Made by a program: the position numbers and the translations under genes. A stretch of DNA of 64,000 nt from Marinitoga sp. 38H-ov (lineage in GTDB: Bacteria > Thermotogota > Thermotogae > Petrotogales > Petrotogaceae): assembly GCF_011057715.1 (NCBI RefSeq), contig NZ_LNGH01000015.1, positions 1 to 64,000 of the forward strand, written 5' to 3'. Below the pieces are notes generated by a model. The model saw only the letters and a program-made list of their open reading frames with translations, ran no database searches and had not been told where the DNA came from. Below are positions 1-6,926 of the stretch, piece by piece (position 1 is the first letter of the stretch; every line of letters starts with the position of its first letter).

Positions 1-1
1 A

Positions 2-550
2 AAACATACAGGAGAAGAAGGAGAAACGAGATATAGTCTTAAAATAACAAACAAAGAAACATTACAATACTTCAAAAAAACAGTGGTGGATATAATAAAA
101 GAAACGAAGATAGAACTAGAAAGTATAATACAAGATATAATAATAGGGAAATACAAAGAATTTGGAATAAAATTCAAAAAAATAGTAAAAGAAACATTGA
201 GTTATTATGATGTAAGCGGAGAAGAACCAGAAAGATTTTATCATGGATTAATACTAGGAATGATAGTAGGACTAAGTAAAAAATACATAGTAAAAAGCAA
301 TAGAGAAACAGGATATGGAAGAGCAGATGTAATATTAATACCAAAAGAAAAAACAGAACCGGGAATAATATTTGAATTCAAAAAGTATAGTATAGACTTT
401 GATAAAGATTTAAAAGACAGTGCAGAAAAAGGGATAAAACAAATAGAAGAAAAAGGATATGAAGAAGAAATAAAAAGTTATGGTATAGAGAAAATAATAA
501 AAGTTGCAATTGCTTTTGATAAGAAAGATGTTGAAGTGTTAATTAAATAA
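2..550 (+). CDS. PD-(D/E)XK nuclease-superfamily protein, C-terminal part (5' end outside window)
   Basis: The frame is open from the first bases of the window, so this is the 3' part of a longer gene; an internal ATG at 83 is not the true start. The visible 182 residues contain a run reading GYGRADVIL followed about 15 residues later by FEFK, the D-x(n)-ExK core of the PD-(D/E)XK nuclease fold. In its context this looks like the C-terminal domain of the widespread AAA-ATPase-like/PD-(D/E)XK proteins (DUF1703 type), whose N-terminal ATPase domain would lie upstream. The biological role of that family is not established; a link to mobile elements or defence is often proposed. A cobalamin riboswitch follows directly and belongs to the next operon. 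The fold is fairly clear and the function is open. Confidence 0.7.
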   Translation, partial: KHTGEEGETRYSLKITNKETLQYFKKTVVDIIKETKIELESIIQDIIIGKYKEFGIKFKKIVKETLSYYDVSGEEPERFYHGLILGMIVGLSKKYIVKSNRETGYGRADVILIPKEKTEPGIIFEFKKYSIDFDKDLKDSAEKGIKQIEEKGYEEEIKSYGIEKIIKVAIAFDKKDVEVLIK

Positions 551-560
551 TAATTATAAA
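531..560 (+). promoter_or_regulatory. Candidate promoter of the cobU operon
   Basis: TTGAAG at 531-536 and TATAAA at 555-560 are separated by 18 bp. Transcription would start near 567, just before the P1 stem of the cobalamin riboswitch. The -35 box lies inside the end of the preceding gene. Confidence 0.5.
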
Positions 561-572
561 AGTTAATAGATA

Positions 573-750
573 AGGGTTAAGGTGTAAGGGAAGATGGTGA
601 AAATCCATCACGGCCCCGCCACCGTAACTGGGGACGAAACCAACAAAATGCCACTGGGAAACTGGGAAGGCGTTGGGAGTAGAGCGATCCAGAAGTCGGG
701 AGACCTACCTTAATTCTATCTTAATCCCATTCGCGCGGGCGATATGGGAT
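573..750 (+). promoter_or_regulatory. Cobalamin riboswitch 1 (upstream of cobU)
   Basis: The sequence has the landmarks of the AdoCbl class: CCCCGCCACCGTAACTGGGG (613-632), the B12-box arms GCCACTGG and GGGAAGGC (649-671), and GGGAGACC (698-705). P1 forms between TTAAGGT (577-583) and ACCTTAA (707-713). The expression platform is a hairpin with arms ATCCCAT (724-730) and ATGGGAT (744-750) and an inner TCGC/GCGA pairing; it stands just before the AAAGGAGG ribosome binding site (763-770). No T-run follows, so control of translation initiation is more likely than termination. The family normally represses in the presence of cobalamin. The aptamer is nearly identical to the second copy at 3271. 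Confidence 0.95.
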
Positions 751-776
751 GAAAATTAATTTAAAGGAGGAGATTT

Positions 777-1328
777 ATGATAGTTTTAGTCACAGGAGGA
801 GCGAGAAGTGGGAAAAGCACATTTGCACAGGAATATATAAAAAAAATAGGAAATAAAATAGTATATATAGCAACAGCAATACCATTTGATGATGGTATGA
901 AATATAGAATAAAAAAACATATAAATTCTAGATCAAAAGAATGGAAAACTATTGAAATGTATAAATCATTTGAGAAATTAGAATCTAATATAGATTTTTT
1001 AAACAGCGATTCAATTTTATTTGAATGTATGACACTGATGGTATCCAATCTATTATTAGAAGAAAATATAGAAAATGCAGATTATGAAACAATAGAAAAT
1101 ATAGAGAAAAAAATATTTTTTGAAGTAGAGAAAATTATAGCAATAATGAAAAAATACAATAAAAATTTTATTATAGTTACAAATGAAGTTGGTATGGGAA
1201 TAGTACCATCATATAAACTTGGTAATATTTTTAGAGATATTGCCGGAAGAGTAAATCAATATTTAGCTAAAGAGGCTGATGAGGTGTATATAACCATATC
1301 AGGAATACCCTTAAAATTGAAGGGATGA
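777..1328 (+). CDS. cobU: Bifunctional adenosylcobinamide kinase / adenosylcobinamide-phosphate guanylyltransferase CobU
   Basis: CobU phosphorylates adenosylcobinamide and then transfers GMP to give AdoCbi-GDP in the nucleotide-loop assembly of cobalamin. The 183-residue protein is of normal family length. It begins with the P-loop GGARSGKS (residues 7-14), followed by YIATAIPFDDGM and the KKHINSR motif, whose His48 matches the guanylylated histidine of the family. The start is set by AAAGGAGG seven bases upstream, directly after the riboswitch hairpin. It is the first gene of cobU-cobS-cobC-cblS. No corrin-ring synthesis genes are nearby, so the set looks like salvage of cobinamide or corrinoids. 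Confidence 0.95.
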   Translation: MIVLVTGGARSGKSTFAQEYIKKIGNKIVYIATAIPFDDGMKYRIKKHINSRSKEWKTIEMYKSFEKLESNIDFLNSDSILFECMTLMVSNLLLEENIENADYETIENIEKKIFFEVEKIIAIMKKYNKNFIIVTNEVGMGIVPSYKLGNIFRDIAGRVNQYLAKEADEVYITISGIPLKLKG

Positions 1329-1332
1329 TAAT

Positions 1333-2046
1333 ATGAAAGGCATAATATTAATGTTTAATTTTTTTACCAGAATACCAATATATACTGAGTACAATGAAAA
1401 AGATTTTTCTAAAGGTATGTATTTTTTACCTTTAATTGGATTAATTATAGGTTTTTTTATGTATATATGTTCGTATATTCCTGTTAATAAACCAATATAT
1501 GTATTATTAAGTTGGATATTTTATATATGGATTACAGGAGGTCTTCACTTAGATGGTGTGGCGGATACCTTTGATGGAGTATTTAGCAATAGAAATAAGG
1601 AAGAAATATTAAGAATAATGAAAGATAGTAGAATAGGAACGTTTGGAGTAATAGGTTTAATAATGCTAATATTAACAAATTTAATTTTTAGTTATTACAT
1701 AAATTATATATATATTTTAATTATGCCAATTATCGGAAGAAGTTCAGCATTATTAGCAGCATCTATATCAACATATGCAAGAAATAACGGAATGGGTTAT
1801 ATATTTATAACACATTCAAATATAAAAAAATTTATTATTTCTTTTTTAATAGTATCACCTATATTAATGTTTTTTAATCCATATATATTATTACCAATAA
1901 TATTATCATATATATTTGTTATATTCATAACTAAAAAAATAATAAAAAAAATAGATGGTATGACAGGGGATACAATAGGATTAGTAATTGAGTTATCACA
2001 AACATTTTATTTAATAAGTATATATATATTGAGAGGTATATTATGA
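1333..2046 (+). CDS. cobS: Adenosylcobinamide-GDP ribazoletransferase CobS (cobalamin synthase)
   Basis: CobS joins AdoCbi-GDP with alpha-ribazole or its phosphate at the membrane, completing the nucleotide loop. The 237-residue protein is largely hydrophobic with several predicted membrane segments. It has the family's N-terminal NFFTRIPI motif and the metal-binding LHLDGVADTFDG motif at about residues 71-82, followed by the conserved KDSRIGTFG. It starts four bases after the cobU stop, and its own stop overlaps the cobC start (ATGA at 2043-2046), indicating translational coupling. Confidence 0.95.
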   Translation: MKGIILMFNFFTRIPIYTEYNEKDFSKGMYFLPLIGLIIGFFMYICSYIPVNKPIYVLLSWIFYIWITGGLHLDGVADTFDGVFSNRNKEEILRIMKDSRIGTFGVIGLIMLILTNLIFSYYINYIYILIMPIIGRSSALLAASISTYARNNGMGYIFITHSNIKKFIISFLIVSPILMFFNPYILLPIILSYIFVIFITKKIIKKIDGMTGDTIGLVIELSQTFYLISIYILRGIL

Positions 2047-2555
2047 AGTTAATATTAATAAGACATGTTGAAACAGAAGCGAATATAAGAGGAATATTTA
2101 GTGGTTGGAGTAATTATAATATTACAGAAAATGGATTAAAACAAATTAATGTATTAAAAAAAATATTTAAAAACAAATATGCTGATTATATAATTTCTAG
2201 TCCATTGTACAGAGCATATTACACAGCTTTAGAAATATCAAAGGTATTAAATAATAAAATTATTATTGATGAAAGAATGAAAGAAATAAATTTCGGTATT
2301 TTTGATGGAAAAACAATAGAAGAAATAAAAGAAAAATATTATAATGAATATATGTTATGGATGGAAGATTATAGGAAATACTGTTTTCCAAAAGGAGAAT
2401 GTTATACATCATTCTTTAAAAGAATAGATGAATTTTTATCAAAGTTAGATAAAAATAAAAGATATATTATAGTTACACATGGAGGAGTAATTAATTATAT
2501 TATGGAAAAATATTCATATATAAAATTTGATAGATATACGGAGGTGGAAATATAA
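2043..2555 (+). CDS. cobC: Histidine phosphatase, probable alpha-ribazole-phosphate phosphatase CobC
   Basis: This branch-2 histidine phosphatase-family protein (170 residues, slightly short) would dephosphorylate alpha-ribazole phosphate or cobalamin phosphate. The catalytic histidine sits in IRHVETEAN (residues 6-14), a RHGET variant with Val for Gly. The SSPLYRA motif follows near residue 54, and THGG near residue 144 provides the second histidine. The function is inferred mainly from its place between cobS and a putative alpha-ribazole kinase, because the phosphatase family itself is broad. The start overlaps the cobS stop. Confidence 0.85.
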   Translation: MKLILIRHVETEANIRGIFSGWSNYNITENGLKQINVLKKIFKNKYADYIISSPLYRAYYTALEISKVLNNKIIIDERMKEINFGIFDGKTIEEIKEKYYNEYMLWMEDYRKYCFPKGECYTSFFKRIDEFLSKLDKNKRYIIVTHGGVINYIMEKYSYIKFDRYTEVEI

Positions 2556-3262
2556 TCAAAGTAAGAGATTTAACAATAGTAGATTTAGGAAATAAAGAAC
2601 TAATAATATCATGTGATTCATCTGGTGCTATTGGCAATAAAGAGATGGATGTGGTAAAAGTTTCACCAGATATTGTTGGTTATTATGGAGCACATGTAGC
2701 ATTGTGTGAAAATATAGCATATGGAGCAACGCCTATAACAATTGTAAATACATTATCAGTTGAAATGAATAATACAGGGAAAGAGATTATAAAAGGAATA
2801 AGAAGAGCAATTGATTTAATAAATATAGATGTAATAATTACAGGAAGTACAGAAGAGAATTTTCCAACAATACAAACAGGAATAGGTATTACAGTTATAG
2901 GTATTAAAGAAAAAAATATTAACTTTAAAACAGAAAAAGATGACATTGCAGTATTAATAGGTTTGCCTAAATTAGGAGAAGAGGTATTAAAGAGCAAAGA
3001 AATTCTTAGATTGGATATATTAAAAACTTTAAGAAATAGTAATTATTTACATGAAATAGTGCCTGTGGGTTCAAAAGGAATTTTTCATGAGATTAATGAA
3101 ATATCCAAGATATGGAATTTAGAATTTAATTTATTTAATAATAATATTGATCTATATAAAAGTGCTGGACCAGCAACATGTGCAATAATAACTTTAAAGG
3201 AAGAAAATTTAAAAAATATAAATATAGATATTCCAATAAACATTTTAGGAAAATTTAATTAA
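2552..3262 (+). CDS. PurM/AIR synthase-like protein, putative alpha-ribazole kinase (CblS-like), apparent ATA/ATC start
   Basis: The protein has the N-terminal signature of the PurM/ThiL/HypE/SelD superfamily: DLTIVDLGNKELIISCDSSG, then GAIGNKEMDVVKV, which forms the substrate and ATP clamp. Next to cobU, cobS and cobC it is best explained as the alpha-ribazole kinase CblS described in Firmicutes; this functional link is inference. No ATG, GTG or TTG lies in frame before 2645, and starting there would delete the conserved Asp-Ser-Ser-Gly loop. A GGAGG at 2540-2544 is correctly spaced for ATA at 2552 (7 bases) or ATC at 2555 (10 bases). I therefore give the long form of 236 residues, overlapping the cobC stop. 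Confidence 0.72.
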   Translation: MIKVRDLTIVDLGNKELIISCDSSGAIGNKEMDVVKVSPDIVGYYGAHVALCENIAYGATPITIVNTLSVEMNNTGKEIIKGIRRAIDLINIDVIITGSTEENFPTIQTGIGITVIGIKEKNINFKTEKDDIAVLIGLPKLGEEVLKSKEILRLDILKTLRNSNYLHEIVPVGSKGIFHEINEISKIWNLEFNLFNNNIDLYKSAGPATCAIITLKEENLKNINIDIPINILGKFN

Positions 3263-3270
3263 ATACCTCC

Positions 3271-3448
3271 GGATTAAAGGTGCAAGGGAAGATGGTGAAA
3301 ATCCATCACGGCCCCGCCACCGTAACTGGGGACGAAACCAACAAAATGCCACTGGGAAACTGGGAAGGCGTTGGGAGTAGAATGATCCAGAAGTCGGGAG
3401 ACCTACCTTTAGTCCTAAGGTATTCCCATTCGCGAGGGCGATATGGGA
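3271..3448 (+). promoter_or_regulatory. Cobalamin riboswitch 2 (upstream of sucC)
   Basis: The aptamer matches copy 1 at 124 of 126 positions (3284-3409 against 586-711; differences only at 3382 and 3383). P1 is different in sequence but still pairs: GGATTAAAGGT (3271-3281) with ACCTTTAGTCC (3405-3415), including one G-U pair. The expression-platform hairpin TCCCAT/ATGGGA (3424-3429, 3443-3448) with inner TCGC/GCGA precedes the AGGAGG of sucC. No terminator T-run is present. Its unusual aspect is the regulated operon: succinyl-CoA ligase and a carrier, not a B12 synthesis or transport gene. Confidence 0.95.
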
Positions 3449-3478
3449 GAAATTTTTATATATATTAGGAGGTGTAGT

Positions 3479-4498
3479 ATGAAGATTCATGAATTTGTTG
3501 GCAAATCCTTTCTAAAGGACTATGGTATTAAAGTCCCTGAATCATATTTGATTAGGGAAGATTATGAAATTAAGTTTTTACCAGCTGTATTAAAATCTCA
3601 GGTATTAGTTGGTGGAAGAATGAAGGCTGGAGGAGTATTATTTGCACATGACGAAGATGATTTTAGGAAAAAGGTAAAGGAATTATTGAAAAAGGAGATT
3701 AAAGGAGAAAAGCCATATGGAGTATTAGTAGAAAAAATGATACCTATACAAAAAGAATATTATATTTCTTTAATATTAGACAGAGAAGAAAAGAATATTA
3801 GTATATTGTATTCTGAAAAAGGTGGAATTGATATAGAAGATAATAAGGATAGTATTATTAAAACAAATTTTGATGAATTTCATGACAAGATTCCACAAAA
3901 AATATCAAAAATATTACCTAATCTAAGGAAATTATTTAGGGAAAAAGATTTAACGTTATTAGAAATAAACCCTTTAGTTGAAGATGTTGATGGTAATTTA
4001 TATGCACTTGATATAGTAATACATTTAGATGATAATGCTATATTTAGACAAGAATGGGCAAAAGAATTTATTGAAGATGAGTATCCATTTCACTTTGTTA
4101 AATTAGATGGAGATATCGGGATAATTGGATGTGGTGCAGGTATAGTTATGGCAACTATGGATGCTGTAAAATTATCTGGAGGGAATCCAGCAGATTTTCT
4201 TGATTTAGGTGGTGGTGCTGAAAAAGGAATAACTATACAAGCATTAGAATTATTAAAAAGTTATGGAATAAAAAAAATAATATTAAATATTTTTGGTGGA
4301 ATAACAAAATGTGATGAAATTTCTTTGGCTTTAGTAGAATTTAAAACTAATAACCCAGATATAGAATTGTATATAAGATTAACAGGTACAAATGAAGATA
4401 TAGCAAAAAAAATATTAAAAGAGAATAATATGAATTATTATGAAGATATGTATAGTATGATAACTGATGCAGTCAAGGTGGTGAGTTTAAATGATTAA
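3479..4498 (+). CDS. sucC: Succinyl-CoA ligase (ADP-forming) beta subunit-like
   Basis: The ATP-grasp beta subunit, with SucD, interconverts succinyl-CoA + ADP + Pi and succinate + ATP. The 339-residue protein is shorter than typical SucC (about 388) but keeps the start MKIHEFVGKS, GGRMKAGGV, the metal-binding LEINPLV, DDNAIFRQ and the power-helix segment LNIFGGITKCD. An upstream ATG at 3443 is rejected because AGGAGG sits just before 3479 and the upstream part overlaps the riboswitch hairpin. The 3' end overlaps sucD by 8 bases. Another short-chain dicarboxylate or acyl-CoA as substrate cannot be excluded from sequence. Confidence 0.87.
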   Translation: MKIHEFVGKSFLKDYGIKVPESYLIREDYEIKFLPAVLKSQVLVGGRMKAGGVLFAHDEDDFRKKVKELLKKEIKGEKPYGVLVEKMIPIQKEYYISLILDREEKNISILYSEKGGIDIEDNKDSIIKTNFDEFHDKIPQKISKILPNLRKLFREKDLTLLEINPLVEDVDGNLYALDIVIHLDDNAIFRQEWAKEFIEDEYPFHFVKLDGDIGIIGCGAGIVMATMDAVKLSGGNPADFLDLGGGAEKGITIQALELLKSYGIKKIILNIFGGITKCDEISLALVEFKTNNPDIELYIRLTGTNEDIAKKILKENNMNYYEDMYSMITDAVKVVSLND

Positions 4499-5330
4499 TG
4501 GAAATGAAAGAGTTTGTGTTCAAGGTATAACAGGAAAATACGGGAAATTACATACTGAAAAGATGTTAAAATATGGAACTAATATAGTATGCGGTGTTTC
4601 AAAGAATAAAAGTGTAAAGTATATAAATGGAGTTGAAGTGTTAGATAATATGTACGATGCTGTTAAAAAGCATAATGTAGATACTTCAATTGTTTTTGTT
4701 CCTGCTCCATATGCAAAAGAAGCGGTTTTTGAAGCGATAAATGCAGGAGTAAAAAAAATTATTATTATAACAGAGCATATACCTCAACAAGATATGTTAG
4801 ATATATATAATATATCTAAGGATAATGATGTAATAATAATAGGGCCAAATTGTCCAGGTGTAATTTTGCCTGGTATATCAAAAATTGGTATAATGCCAGA
4901 AAGAGCATTTAAACCAGGAGATATAGCTGTTATTTCAAGAAGCGGTACATTAATGTATGAAATTTCTAATTATTTATCATTATATTCTAGTGGAATAAAA
5001 GTTGGAATTGGTTTAGGTGGAGATCCAATTATAGGTACTTCTATAGAAGATGCATTTGATTATATTATGAAAGAAAATATAAAAAAGGTTGTTGTTATTG
5101 GTGAAGTAGGAGGAAATGATGAAATAAAAGGTATTGAAAAGGCTTTAGAAAAAGGATATAATGGAGATATAAAAGTGTTTTTTGCTGGTAGAACAGCACC
5201 AAAAGGTAAAAGAATGGGACATGCTGGAGCAATTATTGAAGGATATGAAGGAAGTATAGAATATAAAGAAAAGAAATTAAAAGAAATAGGTGTAAATGTA
5301 ATAAGCCAAATTCCAGAATTAGGAGGTTAA
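4491..5330 (+). CDS. sucD: Succinyl-CoA ligase (ADP-forming) alpha subunit-like
   Basis: The alpha subunit binds CoA and carries the phosphohistidine. The 279 residues include the Rossmann start VCVQGITG, FVPAPYAKEA, IIGPNCPGV, ISRSGTLMYE, GIGLGGDP and, near the end, KGKRMGHAGAII, which contains the active-site histidine. All catalytic positions I can identify are kept, so the pair with sucC should be active. The gene overlaps sucC by 8 bases and stops one base before the downstream carrier gene, so the three genes form one riboswitch-controlled operon. Confidence 0.88.
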   Translation: MINGNERVCVQGITGKYGKLHTEKMLKYGTNIVCGVSKNKSVKYINGVEVLDNMYDAVKKHNVDTSIVFVPAPYAKEAVFEAINAGVKKIIIITEHIPQQDMLDIYNISKDNDVIIIGPNCPGVILPGISKIGIMPERAFKPGDIAVISRSGTLMYEISNYLSLYSSGIKVGIGLGGDPIIGTSIEDAFDYIMKENIKKVVVIGEVGGNDEIKGIEKALEKGYNGDIKVFFAGRTAPKGKRMGHAGAIIEGYEGSIEYKEKKLKEIGVNVISQIPELGG

Positions 5331-5331
5331 T

Positions 5332-6459
5332 ATGAATAATTCATATTTGCTATTATTTTTATCAATATTTTTTGGAATATTAATTGGAAAGATAAAAATT
5401 AAAAACTTTAAATTAGGTAGTTCTGGATCATTATTTAGTGGATTAATATTAGGCTGGTATTCTACCAGCCTATATTCAAGTAATATGGAAATAATGAATA
5501 AATTAAATAGTGATTTTAAACAATTTTTCTTGTTTTCCTTAATTTTATTTATATCCTCAGTTGGATTAATAGCATCAAAGGATTTGGATAAAATTATAAA
5601 AAAGTATGGATTAAAGTTTTTAATTATGGCATTTTTTATCACATTTGTAGGGTTTATATCTACATATATATTTTCTAAGTTTGGTAATAAATATGAATTT
5701 GTTGGATTATATTCTGGAGCATTAACAAGTTCGCCTGGTTTAGCAACGGCTTTAGAAACAGCACCTAATTTTGAAAAAGAAATAATTTCGGGTTATACAT
5801 TTGGATATATTCCCGGAGTTTTAGCAGTTATACTTTCTATGTATATTTTTCCGTATATATTTAAAGTTAATATTGAAGATGAAAAAAGCAAATTAAAAGA
5901 AATTATGCAAATTGAAAAGGATAAGGAAGAAGGATTTGACTTTTTGGCCTATTCATTGATAATAATTATAGGGATATTAATAGGAAATATTAATTTTGAT
6001 TTTAATTATATATCCTTTAAATTAGGAATTACTGGTGGAGTGTTATTGTCTTCGTTATTTTTAGGAAGATTAGGCAAGATTTGGATATTTGATTTTAGAA
6101 TGAATAAAAAAATATTAAAAACAATTCAAGAATTAGGGTTATTAATGTTTTTATCTTCTGTAGGTTTAAAATCTGGGGATATTAATTTAAATGCACAAAC
6201 TGCTAGTCTAATGTTTTACTCTTTTATTATAGCTATAATATCAATAGTATTAGGAGTAATAATAGGTAAATATATATTGAAAATCAATTGGATAATATTA
6301 TCTGGTGCTATATGCGGGGGAATGACAAGTACGCCAGGTCTTGGAGCTGCAATAGATGCAAATGATTCAGAGGAAGTTGCAATAGGTTATGGAGCTACCT
6401 ACCCATTCGCATTACTTGGAATGGTGATATTTAATAAGATATTGATATTAATTATATAA
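5332..6459 (+). CDS. AspT/YidE-type membrane carrier (Asp-Al exchanger domain duplication), possible succinate exporter
   Basis: This 375-residue membrane protein has two copies of the Asp-Al_Ex signature: GALTSSPGLATAL (residues 129-141) and GGMTSTPGLGAAID (329-342), with LGSSGSLFSGLILG (28-41) and a similar glycine-rich segment near 226 opening each half. It lacks the central TrkA-C domains of classical AspT (about 540 residues); a charged loop of roughly 30 residues stands in their place. Family members include the aspartate:alanine antiporter AspT and the succinate exporter SucE of Corynebacterium. Sitting one base after sucD, it could export succinate made by SucCD. The family is clear; the substrate is inference. 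Confidence 0.75.
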   Translation: MNNSYLLLFLSIFFGILIGKIKIKNFKLGSSGSLFSGLILGWYSTSLYSSNMEIMNKLNSDFKQFFLFSLILFISSVGLIASKDLDKIIKKYGLKFLIMAFFITFVGFISTYIFSKFGNKYEFVGLYSGALTSSPGLATALETAPNFEKEIISGYTFGYIPGVLAVILSMYIFPYIFKVNIEDEKSKLKEIMQIEKDKEEGFDFLAYSLIIIIGILIGNINFDFNYISFKLGITGGVLLSSLFLGRLGKIWIFDFRMNKKILKTIQELGLLMFLSSVGLKSGDINLNAQTASLMFYSFIIAIISIVLGVIIGKYILKINWIILSGAICGGMTSTPGLGAAIDANDSEEVAIGYGATYPFALLGMVIFNKILILII

Positions 6460-6464
6460 AAAAG

Positions 6465-6487
6465 ACTCCCGAGAAAATCTCGGGAGT
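6465..6487. terminator. Bidirectional terminator between the sucCD-carrier operon and the protease operon
   Basis: A 9-bp perfect stem ACTCCCGAG/CTCGGGAGT (6465-6473, 6479-6487) has a 5-base loop. A-rich sequence on the left and T-rich sequence on the right let it serve both convergent operons. Confidence 0.85.
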
Positions 6488-6490
6488 TTA

Positions 6491-6916
6491 TTATTCAATA
6501 TCTTTTGTAATAATTAAAGGTATTTTATCTTCATATATATATACTTCAACAACTTTAATATCTAATTTTGGAATACTAATGGTTAAACTTGGATAAGAAA
6601 ATTCTTGGGTTACATATTTTGAATTTTGTTTTGATGAAATCTCAATAATTAACTTATCATTTTCTCTTTTTATGGAGTTAACTTTTACTTCATATCCTCC
6701 AGATTTTTTCTCTCCTAAACAAATAGATATCCAAAAATTATTCTCTTTTTCCATTATCTGTAAATTTGGTTCAAATGACTTAAAATTATATTTAACTATT
6801 TCGTATTTTACTGCTTCATATTTTATTGGTTCATTAGTATGTTCTGTGCTTATGAAAAATGAAAAAGAGGATATTATTGCTAAAAATAGAATTAATAAAA
6901 TGCTTTTAAAATCCAT
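6491..6916 (-). CDS. PrcB-domain (protease complex subunit-like) exported protein
   Basis: The 141-residue protein starts with a hydrophobic export or anchor segment (residues 5-22) without a lipobox cysteine. Its C-terminal half carries the PrcB_C signature GEKKSGGYEVKV (68-79) and the closing YPSLTISIPK (108-117). In Treponema denticola PrcB is an accessory protein of the dentilisin subtilase complex. Here the gene follows a subtilase gene by 10 bases with an AGGTG ribosome binding site, so it is very likely co-translated with the protease. A role as chaperone, inhibitor or subunit of that protease is inferred from context. Confidence 0.72.
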   Translation of the reverse strand: MDFKSILLILFLAIISSFSFFISTEHTNEPIKYEAVKYEIVKYNFKSFEPNLQIMEKENNFWISICLGEKKSGGYEVKVNSIKRENDKLIIEISSKQNSKYVTQEFSYPSLTISIPKLDIKVVEVYIYEDKIPLIITKDIE

Positions 6917-6926
6917 AAATATTCAC

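Noticed and set aside
3443-3478. Upstream ATG of sucC at 3443
   Set aside because: It lies in the riboswitch hairpin without an RBS; ATG 3479 has AGGAGG and begins with the family N-terminus.
3245-3490. Open frames across the second riboswitch on both strands (minus 81 codons, plus 62 codons at 3280-3468)
   Set aside because: They lie over the conserved RNA structure, have no ribosome binding site, and their translations reflect the riboswitch sequence.
5332-6459. LysO (lysine exporter) assignment for the carrier after sucD
   Set aside because: The duplicated GALTSSPGLATAL/GGMTSTPGLGAAID motifs fit the Asp-Al exchanger family better.
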